Positions 1 through 9,352 are shown, numbered from the stretch's first letter. The stretch is 61,584 bases of DNA from Paraburkholderia atlantica (GCF_009362785.1 NZ_WHNQ01000036.1:1-61584), one strand, 5' to 3'. A program made the numbers and translations. Notes: generated by a model not told the origin, from the sequence alone.

Positions 1-1
1 A

Positions 2-1282
2 GCGAAGGACATGGACGGCACCGTGGTGAACGTGGCGGGCGCGGCGGGTAACCGCACGGTGACGGGCGTGGCGAATGGCGCAGTGAACGCATCGAGCGTG
101 GATGCGATCAACGGCAGCCAGCTGTACGGCGCGGCATCGAGCACGGCCGAGGCACTGGGCGGCGGTTCGACCGTGAACGCAGACGGTACGCTCAGCGCAC
201 CGAGCTACAGCGTAGGCGGCACGACGGTGCATAGCGTGGGCGATGCCGTCACGAACATCGACGGTCGCACCACGCAGAACACGGAGGACATCACGAAGTT
301 GCAGACCCAGGTGGGCGATGTCGGCGCGCAACTGTCCGGCGTAGTGCAGTACGACCGTAAAGCTGACGGCTCGGTGAACCTCGGTGCCGTGACGCTGGGT
401 GGAAGCCAGAGCGCGGGTCCGGTGATCCTGACCAATGTTGCCAACGGCTCGAGCCAGTACGACGCGGTGAACTACGGCCAGTTGTCCGCGTTGCAGAACC
501 AGGTAACGGACCTGAACGGCCAGGTGTGGAATCTCGGCAGCCAGATGTCGAACCTCCAGCCGGGCAACTCGGTCGCCGAGGCAAAGGATGCTTCGCCTTC
601 GGGTGCCGGCAACGATGTGGTGGTCAATGCCGCTACGCCGGGTACCGGCGCGGGCAGCACGACGGCCGGAGCAGGCGCGGCAGCGTCGGGCAACTACGCC
701 ACGGTGATTGGCGCGAGCGCCAACGCAGCAGCGGACAACGCGGTGGCAGTCGGTGCCAGCGCGGCTGCCACCGGCGCCAACTCGACGGCGATCGGTACGG
801 GCTCGCATGCTGCCAATGCGAACTCGGTGGCGTTGGGTCAGGGTTCGGTGACGGATCGCGACAACTCGGTGTCGGTGGGTTCGGCCACGCAGCAGCGTCA
901 GATCACCAACGTTGCAGCGGGTACGGCGGACACGGACGCGGTCAATGTCGGTCAGATGAACAGCTCGGTTGCGCAGGGCGTGCAGCAGGCCAACAACTAC
1001 ACCGACATGCGGTTCAACGACTTGAACAGCACGATCGACAGTATCGCGAAGAAGTCATATTCCGGCTCGGCAGCGGCGATCGCCACGGCCAATCTGCCCC
1101 AGGCTCCTGCCGCGGGCAAGAGCATCGTAGCCGTCGCAGGCGGAACGTATGCAGGCCAATCCGCAGTTGCCGTCGGTTTGTCGACGTTCACGCGTAACGG
1201 CAAATGGATCATCAAGGCTTCGGGCTCGACCACCACCGCGGGTTCGTTCGCCGTCGGCGCCGGCGCGGGTTTCGTCTTCTAA
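2..1282 (+). CDS. Trimeric autotransporter adhesin (YadA-like), 3' part only
   Basis: The reading frame is open from the first bases, so the gene starts outside the window; the ATG at 11 is internal. About 426 residues are visible. They show YadA-type stalk motifs (AVNASSVDAINGSQLY near the start, TDAVNVGQMN further on), Ala/Gly/Asn-rich head-type repeats such as NSVALGQGS, a short coiled coil, and a C-terminal anchor ending in AGAGFVF. In this family the last 60-70 residues form a 12-stranded trimeric beta-barrel in the outer membrane and the passenger works as an adhesin. The terminal Phe fits Bam-dependent insertion. The ligand cannot be guessed from this part. A strong terminator follows 43 bases after the stop. 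Confidence 0.93.
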   Translation, partial: AKDMDGTVVNVAGAAGNRTVTGVANGAVNASSVDAINGSQLYGAASSTAEALGGGSTVNADGTLSAPSYSVGGTTVHSVGDAVTNIDGRTTQNTEDITKLQTQVGDVGAQLSGVVQYDRKADGSVNLGAVTLGGSQSAGPVILTNVANGSSQYDAVNYGQLSALQNQVTDLNGQVWNLGSQMSNLQPGNSVAEAKDASPSGAGNDVVVNAATPGTGAGSTTAGAGAAASGNYATVIGASANAAADNAVAVGASAAATGANSTAIGTGSHAANANSVALGQGSVTDRDNSVSVGSATQQRQITNVAAGTADTDAVNVGQMNSSVAQGVQQANNYTDMRFNDLNSTIDSIAKKSYSGSAAAIATANLPQAPAAGKSIVAVAGGTYAGQSAVAVGLSTFTRNGKWIIKASGSTTTAGSFAVGAGAGFVF

Positions 1283-1325
1283 ACTGGAGAACGGCACACG
1301 GATAGACTAACGAAAGAAGCGGAAC

Positions 1326-1361
1326 CGGGCGGGATGTGCGAACATCCTGCCCGTTTTTTTT
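1326..1361 (+). terminator. Rho-independent terminator of the autotransporter gene
   Basis: A 12-bp stem (1326-1337 with 1342-1353, one G-U pair) closes on the tetraloop gcga and is followed by eight T residues. It lies just downstream of the autotransporter stop codon. Confidence 0.92.
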
Positions 1362-1841
1362 GGGGGCTTCTCAACGGGATTTCAATGATTACGTGGTGCG
1401 TCGTTATGTAATCAATACGAGTCCGCTCGAGCAATTCCAGGCCGAGGCATTTGCAAGGATGCGGATTCCGCCCGGCGACAAATGCGGCGGCCAACATCAG
1501 GAATATTTTTCTCCGTCCGAATTCCCAATAAAGTCCGGAAAGAAATTGCCGGCGCGCTATTCAACTTAATTCATCAACTTTCAATTGGATTATGTAAGAA
1601 AAAGCCTTACGCCCCATTACGCATAAAATTACACGTATTAGTAGAATTACTGATGCTGTAGTCAGACTACATTCTTACATTACTCACCACGGAGAGTCGC
1701 TACAGCCCATCAAGTTGCGCCGATTCTTCTTCCAGCAGGCAAACGTTTGCAGTCATCGCTGCATGCCTGTTTTCGCGTCCGCTTTCCACCCACTCGACGC
1801 GCTCCGTTGTCCCAGAAGAGCACAATTTCGGAGAGACACCT
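1362..1841. other. AT-rich intergenic region before the GH3 gene
   Basis: This stretch is clearly more AT-rich than its surroundings between about 1380 and 1690 and holds no convincing gene. It probably contains the promoter and operator of the GH3 gene, including the palindrome at 1657-1671. I could not pick a unique -35/-10 pair. Confidence 0.6.
1657..1671. promoter_or_regulatory. Odd palindrome, candidate operator upstream of the GH3 gene
   Basis: The sequence tgtagtcagactaca has perfect 7-bp arms around a central A. Twelve bases of this region, ctgtagtcagac (1656-1667), recur in the same orientation relative to the gene before the amidohydrolase (minus strand, 5639-5628). The repetition suggests one regulator acting on both genes. 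The regulator is unknown. Confidence 0.4.
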
Positions 1842-4058
1842 ATGCAGAAGAAACTATGGCCGGCCGTCGCGATAGCGGCGGCCGTGAGCGCCGCTGCGCA
1901 CGCGGAAATGCCCCCTCCTGGTCTCGACTTCGCGCCCATGTCGACAGTGCTGAATGCGTTCGCGTCGGCGGCCGCGCATCGGCGCGCGGAAACGCTCGTC
2001 AACAAGATGACGATCGACGAAAAGCTGCAGTTCATTCATTCGGAGTACGCGATGTCCGCCGTGCCGGGCGGCGGCGCGGGCTACATTCAAGGTGTGCCGC
2101 GTCTCGGCATTCCCGACCTGAACATGGTCGACTCCGCCACGGGTTCGGGCAGCACCAACCAGCCATCGACGACCTTCCCGGCCACGCTCGCGGTGGCGGC
2201 GAGCTGGGACCGCGCGCTGTCGTGGAACTTCGGCAAGCAGATCGCGATCCAGTTGCGTCAGCAGGGCTTCGGCATGGGGCTCGGCGGTGGCACCAACCTC
2301 GCGCGTGAGCCGCGCGGTGGCCGGCTCTTCGAGTATCTCGGCGAAGATCCGGTGCTTGCCGGCGAGATGCTCGCCGAGCGCACCGACGGCACGCAAAGCC
2401 AGAAGGTCATCGCGACGATCAAGCACTACATGGGCAACGAGCAGGAACACAACCGCGGCGGCGGCAACAGCCAGATCGACGAGCGCACGATGCGCGAGCT
2501 CTATCTGCTGCCGTTCGAAATCGCCGCGCGCCGCGCGCAGCCCGGCAGCGTGATGTGCAGCTACAACGAGGTGAACGGCACCTATGCCTGCGAGAACTCG
2601 CACATTCTCAACGACGTGCTGAAGAACGACTGGCACTTCGAAGGTCAGGTGCAGTCGGACTGGGGCGCGGCGCATAGCACGGCAGCGGCGATCAATGCCG
2701 GTCTCGACGAGGAAGAAGACGTCGGTTCGACCGTCTATCTGACGCCCACGCTGGTCAAGCAGGCGATTGCGAACGGCTCGGTGTCGACCGCGCGCCTCGA
2801 CGACATGGTCGAGCGCAAGCTGTACGTGATGATCCGCACGGGCGTGATGGACGATCCGCCGAAGGGTGGCGCGACCATCGACTTCTCGGCCGCGAGAGCC
2901 TTCACCCAGTCGGTCGAAGAGCAGTCGATGGTATTGCTGAAGAACGCCAGCAACCAGCTGCCGCTCTCCGCCGGTTCGCTGTCGCGGATCGCGGTGATCG
3001 GCGGTCACGCCGACGCGGCGGTGCTGACGGGCGGCGGTTCCGGCAACACGCGCGATCCGGTGACGGGTGCGTTCGCCGGTTGCGGCGGCTTGACGTTCGG
3101 CACGTCGACGGGCTGCAGTTGGTGGACCAACCCGTGGCTGAAGCTGAACACGCCGATCGTGTCGGCGATCAAGGCGCTGGCGCCGCAGGCTACGGTGACC
3201 TTCGCCGGCAACAGCGGTCAGCAGTCGCCGTTTGCCGCCTATACGCAGCAGCAAATCACCCAGGCTGCAACGCTGGCGGCCAATTCCGATGTTGCGATCG
3301 TCGTGGTCGCGCAACCGGCCGGCGAGGACATCGGCGATCTGCCGAGCCTGGGCCTCGCGAATCCGACCAACCAGGATGCACTGGTCGAAGCGGTTGCGGC
3401 GGCCAATCCGCATACGATCGTCGTCGTCGAAAGCGGCAACCCGGTGCTGATGCCGTGGAAGGACAGCGTGTCGGCGATCGTCGAAGCATGGTATCCGGGT
3501 GAAGGCGGCGGCAACGCGATTGCGAACGTGCTGTTCGGCAAGGTCAATCCTTCCGGCAAGCTGCCCGTCACGTTCCCGATGCGCGACCAGGATACGCCGA
3601 CGTGGGGCACGAATGGCGCGTTTGCGGCGAACCCGGTGTACTCCGAGAAGCTCGATATGGGCTATCGCTGGTACGACTCGCAGAACATCACGCCGATGTT
3701 CGAGTTCGGCTATGGCCTGTCGTACACGCACTTCGCATACTCGGGTCTATCGGTTCAGCATCTGCCGGGCGGTCTGATCGACGTGTCGTTCAACGTGCGC
3801 AACGATGGTCGCGTCGCCGGTGCGGAAGTGCCGCAGGTGTACCTCGGTGTGCCGTATCAGGGCGAGCCGCCGCGGCGTCTCGTCGGCTGGGACAAGGTTG
3901 GTCTGAACCCGGGCGAATCGCGTCGCGTGCACGTGGTCGTGACGCAGCGGATGCAGAGCGTGTGGGATACCACGAGCAACCGTTGGCGCTATGTGCCGGG
4001 CAGCTCGGTATACGTCGGCGCATCGTCGCGCGACATCCGTCTGCAGGGGCACGGCTAA
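1842..4058 (+). CDS. Secreted glycoside hydrolase family 3 beta-glucosidase
   Basis: The protein has 738 residues. A Sec signal peptide (MQKKLWPAVAIAAAVSAAAHA) leads into the GH3 N-terminal barrel, the GH3 C-terminal domain and a fibronectin III-like tail (PQVYLGVPYQ...RRLVGWDKV). The substrate-binding KHYMGNEQEHNR segment is present, and the expected nucleophile is Asp273 in QVQSDWGAA. The enzyme should remove beta-linked glucose or xylose from oligosaccharides in the periplasm or outside the cell. The start is supported by ggagag eight bases upstream and by the signal peptide. The length is normal for BglX-type enzymes. The natural substrate cannot be read from sequence, and plant beta-glucosides are only a guess. 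The next gene is convergent, with a shared terminator between them. Confidence 0.93.
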   Translation: MQKKLWPAVAIAAAVSAAAHAEMPPPGLDFAPMSTVLNAFASAAAHRRAETLVNKMTIDEKLQFIHSEYAMSAVPGGGAGYIQGVPRLGIPDLNMVDSATGSGSTNQPSTTFPATLAVAASWDRALSWNFGKQIAIQLRQQGFGMGLGGGTNLAREPRGGRLFEYLGEDPVLAGEMLAERTDGTQSQKVIATIKHYMGNEQEHNRGGGNSQIDERTMRELYLLPFEIAARRAQPGSVMCSYNEVNGTYACENSHILNDVLKNDWHFEGQVQSDWGAAHSTAAAINAGLDEEEDVGSTVYLTPTLVKQAIANGSVSTARLDDMVERKLYVMIRTGVMDDPPKGGATIDFSAARAFTQSVEEQSMVLLKNASNQLPLSAGSLSRIAVIGGHADAAVLTGGGSGNTRDPVTGAFAGCGGLTFGTSTGCSWWTNPWLKLNTPIVSAIKALAPQATVTFAGNSGQQSPFAAYTQQQITQAATLAANSDVAIVVVAQPAGEDIGDLPSLGLANPTNQDALVEAVAAANPHTIVVVESGNPVLMPWKDSVSAIVEAWYPGEGGGNAIANVLFGKVNPSGKLPVTFPMRDQDTPTWGTNGAFAANPVYSEKLDMGYRWYDSQNITPMFEFGYGLSYTHFAYSGLSVQHLPGGLIDVSFNVRNDGRVAGAEVPQVYLGVPYQGEPPRRLVGWDKVGLNPGESRRVHVVVTQRMQSVWDTTSNRWRYVPGSSVYVGASSRDIRLQGHG

Positions 4059-4080
4059 ATCGTGTGACGGTGTAGCGAGC

Positions 4081-4106
4081 GCGGGCGCGCGAAGTTGCGC
4101 GCCCGC
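4081..4106. terminator. Bidirectional hairpin between convergent genes
   Basis: Perfect 10-bp arms gcgggcgcgc and gcgcgcccgc flank a 6-base loop between the GH3 stop and the amidohydrolase stop. There is no clean T-tract, so efficiency is uncertain. Confidence 0.6.
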
Positions 4107-4118
4107 TTGTATTACCGA

Positions 4119-5585
4119 TTACGCTTTCAGCGTGTTCTTGTAGAACTTTCCATCCTTCATCACGATCCGCAGGTTCTGCTCCGGGTTCGCGATCAGGTCG
4201 AGGTTCTCGAGCGGATTGCCATCGACGAGCAGCAGATCGGCGTATGCGCCTTCTTCGAGTACGCCGAGCTTGCGCGGATACGGATTGCGGTGCCCGGACA
4301 GCGTCAGTAGTTGGCCATTGGTGCCCGTTGCCATGGTCAATGCCTCGGCTCCGCTGTACCAACGCTTCATATGCGTGAGCATCCTGCCTTGGCCCGCGGC
4401 CACGGTCTGCGAAAAGATCAGGTCCGTGCCGAATGCAACCTTGATGCCATGCTTGCGCGCGAGTTTGAAAGCGCGATCGGTGCCCGCGATCACCTCAAGA
4501 AATTTCTCGCGACTCTGTGGGGCGAGCGGGCCCACGTCGTCTTCGTTGACGAACGGCTGCGTGCTCAACCACGTGCCGTTCTTCGCCATCAACGCCGCGG
4601 TCTTGTCGTCCATCAGATGACCGTGCTCGATGCACTGCACGCCTGCCGTAACGGAGCGCTGAACCGCTTCGGGCGTGTACGCATGCGAGAGGACATAGGT
4701 ACCCCAGTCGGCCGCTGTTTCGACGGCCGCGCGCAACTGCTTTTCGGTAAAGGTGAGCATGTCGAGCGGACTGCGCGGCGTCGATACGCCACCGGAGCCG
4801 ACCAGCTTGACCTGCGTCGCGCCCTGGATGAACTGCTCGCGCACGCGCAAGCGGATTTCGTCTTCAGTGTCGGCGATCGCGAAGCCACCGTCCCGTTCCA
4901 TTTGGGTGACCTGGCTGCTGGTGCGCGGCATTTCGCTCAGTGCGCGAAAATCGCCGTGACCTCCGGTGGTCGTGATCATCGCGCCAGACGGATAGATGCG
5001 CGGTCCGGAAATCATGCCGCTATCGATCGCCTGCTTCAGCGCGAATGACGGGCCGCCCGCGTCGCGGATCGTCGTGAAGCCGCGCAGTAGCGTGCGTTCG
5101 GCTTCAGCGCTTGCCGCAAGATGGACGAATGCAATGTCGGATTGAAGGATGACCTGAACCGGCACCGCCGCGAGCAGTGCATGCCAGTGCATGTCGATCA
5201 TGCCGGGCATCATCACCTTGCCATTGCAATCGATGAGCGTTTTGCCGTCGCTCGAAGCCGGTTGCCCTCGACCCAACTGGCTGATGCTGTCACCCTCGAC
5301 AACCATATAGAGGCCGTCGCGCAACGTCGACGATTTGCCATCGAACAATCGGAAGTTCGTGAACAGCACCGGCTTCGCGGGCGGTGCTGGCGGCTGTGTG
5401 GTTTGAGCATTGCTGAGACCGGGCAGTACCAGACTCAGCATCGAGGCGGCGAGACCAGTGACAAAGCCGCGGCGCGACAGGTCGGCACTAATACGGCGGT
5501 TCGCAAATTGCACTTGAGACTTGTCACAAAGACATGACGAAGATGGACTGACTGTTCTATTGCCAAGGTACTTTCCTGAAGGCAT
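4119..5585 (-). CDS. Tat-exported metal-dependent amidohydrolase
   Basis: The protein has 488 residues. A twin-arginine motif (SRRGFVTG) precedes a hydrophobic stretch ending LSNAQ, so it is probably exported folded by Tat. The amidohydrolase fold shows a full set of likely metal ligands: His133 and His135 (DMHWH), Lys260 (QVKLVGSGG), His301, His321 (EHGH) and Asp388 (FGTDL). This is the layout of binuclear imidazolonepropionase/prolidase-like enzymes. It may hydrolyse a cyclic amide, dipeptide or lactone; the substrate is unknown. The ATG at 5585 is preceded by ggggtgag. A GTG at codon 26 would place the Tat motif nearer the N-terminus but has no Shine-Dalgarno sequence. Confidence 0.85.
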   Translation of the reverse strand: MPSGKYLGNRTVSPSSSCLCDKSQVQFANRRISADLSRRGFVTGLAASMLSLVLPGLSNAQTTQPPAPPAKPVLFTNFRLFDGKSSTLRDGLYMVVEGDSISQLGRGQPASSDGKTLIDCNGKVMMPGMIDMHWHALLAAVPVQVILQSDIAFVHLAASAEAERTLLRGFTTIRDAGGPSFALKQAIDSGMISGPRIYPSGAMITTTGGHGDFRALSEMPRTSSQVTQMERDGGFAIADTEDEIRLRVREQFIQGATQVKLVGSGGVSTPRSPLDMLTFTEKQLRAAVETAADWGTYVLSHAYTPEAVQRSVTAGVQCIEHGHLMDDKTAALMAKNGTWLSTQPFVNEDDVGPLAPQSREKFLEVIAGTDRAFKLARKHGIKVAFGTDLIFSQTVAAGQGRMLTHMKRWYSGAEALTMATGTNGQLLTLSGHRNPYPRKLGVLEEGAYADLLLVDGNPLENLDLIANPEQNLRIVMKDGKFYKNTLKA

Positions 5586-5627
5586 AGCTCACCCCGTTAC
5601 GTGGATCACTGTGCATCGAAAGCCGCC

Positions 5628-5639
5628 GTCTGACTACAG
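5628..5639 (-). promoter_or_regulatory. Candidate operator shared with the GH3 gene
   Basis: On the minus strand this reads ctgtagtcagac, 43 bases before the amidohydrolase start. It matches 1656-1667 before the GH3 gene exactly, but only half of that palindrome is kept here. Confidence 0.35.
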
Positions 5640-5809
5640 TTCACAATTGGCGACGTGAGAGTCAAGCCAGCACAGAGTATCTGCTGCGAACCATGATGGC
5701 AAATGCAGGCGCGGTGTGCGGAAATGATCGGTCGAACTAAGGCCGCGATGCGACGAGCGGGCTTGGCGAGGCCGGCCCGCCTAACGGGTGGATGTGCATT
5801 TTTCGAGCA

Positions 5810-6199
5810 TCAATGCCGGCGCTGAAATTCCCAATTGTCCGAACCGGACCGACAGAATCGCGGAGTGAGATGCATCGTTTGCCCTCTCGCACTGAGGTCG
5901 ATCGCCGCGACCCGGCACGTTCGCGTCTCTTCCTTGACCGTGTGGGACGGCGTGATCGTCGCGTGGACATGGGGTCTGTTGCGCGTCGCGTCGTTTGTCC
6001 AGTTGAGTGTCTCGCCATCCTGCTTCGTATCGAGTGCCTGGTTCACCGCGGACTGGATCGATGCAATGTCCGCTTGCCGCATGAGACTGATCGGCGTATC
6101 GCTCAGGAATCCAAGGTTGATGGCCGCGTGAGCGCCCATTGTTCCCAGTACGAGAAAGCTACCAATAACCACTTTGTACAGCCGCGACGGTACTGACAT
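5810..6199 (-). CDS. Small secreted protein, RT0821/Lpp0805 surface-antigen type
   Basis: With the start at 6199 the protein has 129 residues and a clean signal peptide (MSVPSRLYKVVIGSFLVLGTMGAHA); gggaga lies nine bases upstream of that ATG. A longer frame to 6262 would put 21 unlikely residues before the signal. The mature part (LNWTNDATRNRPHVHATITP, then ETRTCRVAAID and FCRSGSDNWEF) follows the pattern of the RT0821/Lpp0805 family: a W-x-N core, a Cys in a TCR motif and a second Cys near the C-terminal W. These are surface or periplasmic proteins of unknown role. The assignment comes from recalled family pattern, not a search. Confidence 0.7.
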   Translation of the reverse strand: MSVPSRLYKVVIGSFLVLGTMGAHAAINLGFLSDTPISLMRQADIASIQSAVNQALDTKQDGETLNWTNDATRNRPHVHATITPSHTVKEETRTCRVAAIDLSARGQTMHLTPRFCRSGSDNWEFQRRH

Positions 6200-6502
6200 G
6201 GGTTGGTTCTCCCGAGAAGAGATCATGCGGAGATTGATGGGCCGGAAGGACAATAACGGCAATGACAGCCGATAGTACCACTGGAAAAGTCTTCACGAAT
6301 ACGCTCGTGCAGCCCGGGCGCGAAAGGTCCCTTTACACCTTGAAAGAGTCGCCAGCAGCGAATCTGGAGCAGGTATTCGCGGTCGAAAAGAAGCCGTCTG
6401 ATCCGAACGGTTCGGGTCAGGCGGGGCTTGCGCGATCGCGGCTAGCGTCGCTCGATACGGTCTGATCGCTGGAGATCAGCGTCATCGCGACGGAATGCGT
6501 GG
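6200..6502. other. Intergenic region without a recognisable gene
   Basis: A frame at 6262-6465 on the plus strand has no Shine-Dalgarno sequence, no family resemblance and overlaps likely promoter DNA, so I do not call it. Nothing else is supported. Confidence 0.5.
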
Positions 6503-7042
6503 TCAGTTCTTCTGCGCGAGCAGCGCCTGAATCCTGGCTTCGGTCTGCGCATAGTCGCCTTCCCCAAAGTGCGTGTAGACGATATGACCTTGCTTGTCGA
6601 TCAGATAGAACGCCGGCCAGTACTGGTTGTTATAAGCATTCCAGGTCGCGTACTGGTTGTCTTGCGCAACCGGATAGGTGATGCCGAGCCGTTTGATCGC
6701 AGTCTTCACATTGCCGGTGTCGCGTTCGAACGGATATTCGGGCGTATGCACGCCGATCACGGTGAGGCCCTGATCCTTGTACTTCTGATTCCAGCTTTTC
6801 ACGTAAGGCAGCGTGTTGGCGCAATTGATGCAGCTATAGGTCCAGAAGTCGACGAGTACCACCTTGCCGCGCAATTGCTGCAATTTGAGCGGCTCGCTAT
6901 TGAGCCATTGCGTGATGCCTGTGAGCTCGGGTGCGGGTGGCCCGCTTTCCTGCGGTGCGGCGATCGCGGCCGTACTCGCGGCGATCAACGCGCAGGCGGC
7001 AAACGCGGTGGACAGTGCGAAGGTTTTCAATCGGGTAGTCAT
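6503..7042 (-). CDS. Periplasmic thioredoxin-fold protein (TlpA/redoxin type)
   Basis: The protein has 179 residues with a Sec signal peptide ending at AIAA. A thioredoxin fold follows (LRGKVVLVDFWTYSCINC) with the redox pair Cys71/Cys74 in a C-I-N-C motif and the cis-proline region WPAFYLID. It should exchange dithiols in the periplasm. The CcdA-like gene ends one base before this start, so the two form a transcription unit: the membrane protein would bring electrons across the inner membrane and this protein would deliver them. The substrate could be cytochrome c maturation or general oxidative repair. No cytochrome genes are nearby. Confidence 0.9.
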   Translation of the reverse strand: MTTRLKTFALSTAFAACALIAASTAAIAAPQESGPPAPELTGITQWLNSEPLKLQQLRGKVVLVDFWTYSCINCANTLPYVKSWNQKYKDQGLTVIGVHTPEYPFERDTGNVKTAIKRLGITYPVAQDNQYATWNAYNNQYWPAFYLIDKQGHIVYTHFGEGDYAQTEARIQALLAQKN

Positions 7043-7043
7043 G

Positions 7044-7760
7044 TCAAAGTCCTTTGAGTGAGGGAAAAAGGCCGGCGAGCCGCGCGTACAGCAGCACGTC
7101 GTACTGCAAATAGATGGCGAGTGCGGTCAGCATCACCAGTACGCCGAATACCTGTTGCAGGCGCTCTGCGTGACGTGAGACGACACGTACATGACGCGTT
7201 ACGTAATGTCCGCCGTAGATGATCGCGAGCATTGGAATCGCCGCGCCGATCGCATACAGCGTGAGCAGCAGCGCCGACCAGCCGAGATCCTGAGCCTTCA
7301 CGACGAGCACGAGAATCGACGCGAGCACGGGGCCGGCGCAGGGCGTCCATACCGCGCCGAGCGACATGCCGAGCACGAAGCCGCCCGCGTTGCCGCTGCC
7401 CGGTTGCGTGCCCGGCGCCATGGCCGCGCCGATCCGATCGAGCGGTCCTTGCAGTTGCGCGACGAGCCAGTCATAGGGGCGCGGCCAGATACGCAGAAGT
7501 CCGGACAGTGCGAGCAACGCGATGCCGGTATTGCGCAGCACCTGTTGCGCGACGTGCACGGTGCTCGACACCGCGCCCAATAGCAGCGCAAAAGACGCGA
7601 AAGTCAGAATGAAGCCGGCAACGATGAACAGTGGCCGCGTGCGGCTCGGTCGTTCGACGGACGTGCCGAGCAGGATCGGCATCACCGGCAGCACGCAGGG
7701 AGAGGCAATCGTCAGCAGCCCGGCGAGCAGGGCGAGCGGAGTTTCGAGGGTACTGTGCAT
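7044..7760 (-). CDS. CcdA/DsbD-type membrane thiol electron transporter
   Basis: From the ATG at 7760 the product has 238 residues and about six hydrophobic segments. The two diagnostic Cys-Pro positions of CcdA proteins are present: SPCVLPVMP in the first helix and TPCAGPVLA in the fourth. These cysteines shuttle electrons from cytoplasmic thioredoxin to the periplasm. A longer frame to 7874 adds a polar N-terminus before the first helix and seems less likely, though no strong ribosome site decides between them. It is the first gene of a pair with the TlpA-like gene (one-base gap). Confidence 0.87.
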   Translation of the reverse strand: MHSTLETPLALLAGLLTIASPCVLPVMPILLGTSVERPSRTRPLFIVAGFILTFASFALLLGAVSSTVHVAQQVLRNTGIALLALSGLLRIWPRPYDWLVAQLQGPLDRIGAAMAPGTQPGSGNAGGFVLGMSLGAVWTPCAGPVLASILVLVVKAQDLGWSALLLTLYAIGAAIPMLAIIYGGHYVTRHVRVVSRHAERLQQVFGVLVMLTALAIYLQYDVLLYARLAGLFPSLKGL

Positions 7761-8308
7761 GATGGGCGTTCCGTTGGCTGGAGTGACCGTATTGGAACGC
7801 CCGGGCGTATCTGGTTTATGTCGGGGATCAGGCGCGCTTGCAATGTTGTGTGTCTGCGCACGGCGCGGATACATTGCGACACAAATGGGCTGTCGAGCCG
7901 ATGCCCGCTGCGGTGCAGGAGCGCGTGATCAGCGCATCCTGCGCTTGCGCAGCGCGGTTCCCGTGACGGCAGCGATTCTATTTGCGCCGGACGTTGAGAA
8001 CATCGGCATACGCTCCTGGCTTCTCAGCAACAACACGACCGGCTTCGTTGAATGGCGAAGGCGATGCTGATTGATCTCGGGCATGTGACCAGTCGATGGT
8101 TCGTGCGTTGCCCCCAAAGCAACGATCTGTGAACTTAGTTGCTCTTGCTGATGACAGCGTGTGCTGCCACTATTCATCTCAAGCGGTGTTCGATTCGTTT
8201 CATCCCATTGCCATTGAAGTCCGCTGTGATCGCATGCGGCTGCGCGATATCGCGCGCGAGCGAACCCGATCAATTCCGTATCAAAGCCTTGCTTGAAGGA
8301 GAACAACC
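7761..8308. other. Intergenic region, possible gene remnant
   Basis: No intact gene is supported in this 548-base stretch. On the minus strand around 7978-8066 a frame reads FNEAGRVVAEKPGAYADVLN and then stops. It looks protein-like but has no start, so it may be the tail of a lost gene. The hydrolase ribosome site (gaaggagaac) ends the region. Confidence 0.35.
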
Positions 8309-9352
8309 ATGTCGGATCAGATCAATAGCCGTCGCCGCCGTTTTCTCGGAACGGCGGTTGCGGGTATCAGCCTGCTCGAATTGGGACTGAGCGGGCTCGC
8401 GCATGCGCAATCGGCCGATACGGCCGGCAATGCGAAGGCAGGCGCGCGCGTGGCGTCGTTCGAGAACATTCGCTCGATCAATGCAGGCACGCTGAGCATC
8501 AGCTACGCGGAAGCGGGCCCGCAGAACGGACCGGTGGTCATTCTTCTGCACGGCTGGCCGTACGACATCTACAGCTTCGCCGAAGTAACGCCGTTGCTGA
8601 CGGCGGCCGGTTATCGCGTGATCGTGCCTTATCTGCGCGGCTACGGCGGCACGCGTTTTCTGTCGGCGGATACGCCGCGCAACGGTCAACAGGCAGTGGT
8701 CGCGGTCGACATCATCAACCTGATGGACGCGCTGAAAATCGACAAGGCCGTGCTCGGTGGCTTCGACTGGGGCGCGCGCACGGTGAACATCGTCGCCGCG
8801 TTGTGGCCGCAACGCGTGAAGGCGATGGTGTCGGTGAGCGGCTATCTGATCGGCAGCCAGGAGGCTAACCGTGCGCCATTGCCGCCGCAGGCCGAGCTCG
8901 CGTGGTGGTATCAGTTCTATTTCGCCACCGAGCGTGGCCGTGCCGGTTATGAAGCGAACCGTCATGACTTCAACAAGCTGATCTGGCATACCGCCTCGCC
9001 GAAATGGAATTTCGACGACGCCACCTTCGAACGCTCCGCCGAATCGTTCAACAACCCGGACCACGTTGCAGTGGTGATTCACAACTACCGCTGGCGTCTG
9101 GGACTCGCGCAGGGTGAGTCGCAATACGACGAACTCGAAAAGCGCCTTGCCACCGGACCAACGATCGCGGTGCCCACCATCACGCTCGAAGGCGATGCGA
9201 ACGGCGCCGCGCATCCCGAGCCCGCTGCATACGCGAAGAAGTTTACCGGCAAGTATCAGCACCGCAACATCAGCGGCGGCATCGGCCACAACTTGCCGCA
9301 GGAAGCACCGAAAGCTTTCGCGGATGCGATTCTCGACGTCACGCGCCTTTGA
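8309..9352 (+). CDS. Tat-exported epoxide-hydrolase-like alpha/beta hydrolase
   Basis: The protein has 347 residues. A twin-arginine signal (SRRRRFLGTAVAG) is followed by an alpha/beta-hydrolase domain. The oxyanion motif HGWP (81-84), the nucleophile elbow GGFDWGAR with Asp153, and the catalytic His327 in GGIGHNLPQE are all present. Asp rather than Ser as nucleophile is typical of epoxide hydrolases and haloalkane dehalogenases. The HGWP form and the cap region (LAWWYQFYF) favour epoxide hydrolase, but a dehalogenase cannot be excluded. A good ribosome site (aaggag) precedes the ATG. It appears monocistronic, with a terminator after it. Confidence 0.88.
   Translation: MSDQINSRRRRFLGTAVAGISLLELGLSGLAHAQSADTAGNAKAGARVASFENIRSINAGTLSISYAEAGPQNGPVVILLHGWPYDIYSFAEVTPLLTAAGYRVIVPYLRGYGGTRFLSADTPRNGQQAVVAVDIINLMDALKIDKAVLGGFDWGARTVNIVAALWPQRVKAMVSVSGYLIGSQEANRAPLPPQAELAWWYQFYFATERGRAGYEANRHDFNKLIWHTASPKWNFDDATFERSAESFNNPDHVAVVIHNYRWRLGLAQGESQYDELEKRLATGPTIAVPTITLEGDANGAAHPEPAAYAKKFTGKYQHRNISGGIGHNLPQEAPKAFADAILDVTRL

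Noticed and set aside
1854..3731. Long open frame of 625 codons antisense to the GH3 gene
   Set aside because: It has an Arg/His-rich composition typical of frames opposite GC-rich genes, while the plus-strand GH3 frame has full family motifs. The same applies to long minus-strand frames at 27802-29829, 51080-53209 and 58581-60164.
6262..6465. 67-codon plus-strand frame
   Set aside because: No ribosome site, no hydrophobic or domain pattern and no family resemblance.
7978..8066. Protein-like tail ending ADVLN and three basic residues on the minus strand
   Set aside because: No start codon or upstream coding can be followed, so it is noted only as a possible remnant.
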